Source: an uncultured Persicobacter sp. (GTDB lineage Bacteria; Bacteroidota; Bacteroidia; Cytophagales; Cyclobacteriaceae). From it: a DNA stretch of 64,000 nt. Of this stretch, positions 63,956 through 64,000 are shown piece after piece. The notes under the pieces are model-generated. The model was not told the origin of the DNA, searched no databases, and was given only the letters and a program-made list of their open reading frames with translations. The stretch spans positions 1 to 64,000 of the forward strand of contig CANMKE010000014.1 in assembly GCA_947498325.1 (NCBI GenBank), given 5' to 3'. How positions within the stretch are numbered: position 1 is the stretch's first letter; the number at the start of each line of letters is the position of its first letter. The position numbers and the translations under genes were made by a program.

Positions 63956-64000
63956 AAACAGCAGTAAGCACTTTTGATAGCGGGCTGGATATTCAGCCGG
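63952..64000 (+). CDS. Start of a further operon gene, cut by window end
   Basis: ATG at 63952 overlaps the previous stop by 4 bp (ATGA). The visible 16 residues (MKTAVSTFDSGLDIQP) are too few to identify. Placement suggests another sugar-metabolism gene of the operon. Confidence 0.7.
   Translation, partial: MKTAVSTFDSGLDIQP

Overview
The window looks like a chromosomal segment of a marine or soil polysaccharide-degrading Bacteroidota, probably of the Cytophagales/Flammeovirgaceae kind. The evidence is three SusC/SusD outer-membrane glycan-import pairs, C-terminal type IX secretion (T9SS) sorting tails, many Bacteroidota-style lipoproteins, a hybrid two-component regulator (HTCS) and few Shine-Dalgarno sequences. 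The genus is inferred, not proven.

Layout. (1) 0.6-2.8 kb: a leftward catalase-peroxidase gene, katG, with its terminator. (2) 3.7-10.7 kb: locus A, a rightward SusC-SusD-surface-protein set. Its third protein is a T9SS cargo with IPT folds, not a lipoprotein. A 7-TM AraC-type regulator follows at 11.0 kb. (3) 12.2-14.5 kb: an AT-rich accessory islet with two small unknown genes, a VanW-family gene, an attC-like imperfect palindrome and a frameshifted HAD phosphatase remnant. (4) 14.7-25.2 kb: a leftward GH97 glycosidase plus S1 sulfatase operon, divergent from a 2121-residue T9SS beta-propeller protein that may be a distant GH74 relative. (5) 25.3 kb: a PAP2 phosphatase. (6) 26.5-40.5 kb: locus B, a galactan-type PUL (GH53, GH2, SusC, SusD, SusE/F-like lipoprotein) followed by its probable HTCS regulator. 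(7) 41.2-55.5 kb: locus C, leftward, with three GH30 enzymes, SusC, SusD, a SusE/F-like lipoprotein and a SusR-like (DUF6377) regulator. It is most like a beta-1,6-glucan PUL. (8) 56-59.5 kb: small envelope proteins (one SIMPL-like) and a leftward cytochrome P450. (9) 59.7-64 kb: a tightly packed operon with a GntR regulator, cupin-type phosphoglucose isomerase, ROK sugar kinase, mannose-6-phosphate isomerase fusion and the start of one more gene.

How it fits together. In loci B and C, surface lipoproteins and enzymes should bind and cut polysaccharide outside the cell. SusC/SusD pairs import the oligosaccharides, and periplasm-sensing regulators (HTCS, SusR-like) switch the loci on. The 59.7-64 kb operon would carry the hexoses into glycolysis. 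Locus A and the sulfatase/GH97/giant-protein cluster share domain types and T9SS export, so they may act on one common, possibly sulfated, glucan or xyloglucan-like substrate. That link is inference.

The most interesting items are the giant GH74-like protein with four repeated beta-sandwich modules, a 10-bp motif found twice upstream of each of two locus C transcription units, the attC-like site in the AT-rich islet, and a SIMPL-like protein carrying the SusC plug signature. I found no CRISPR array, rRNA, tRNA or intact insertion sequence.
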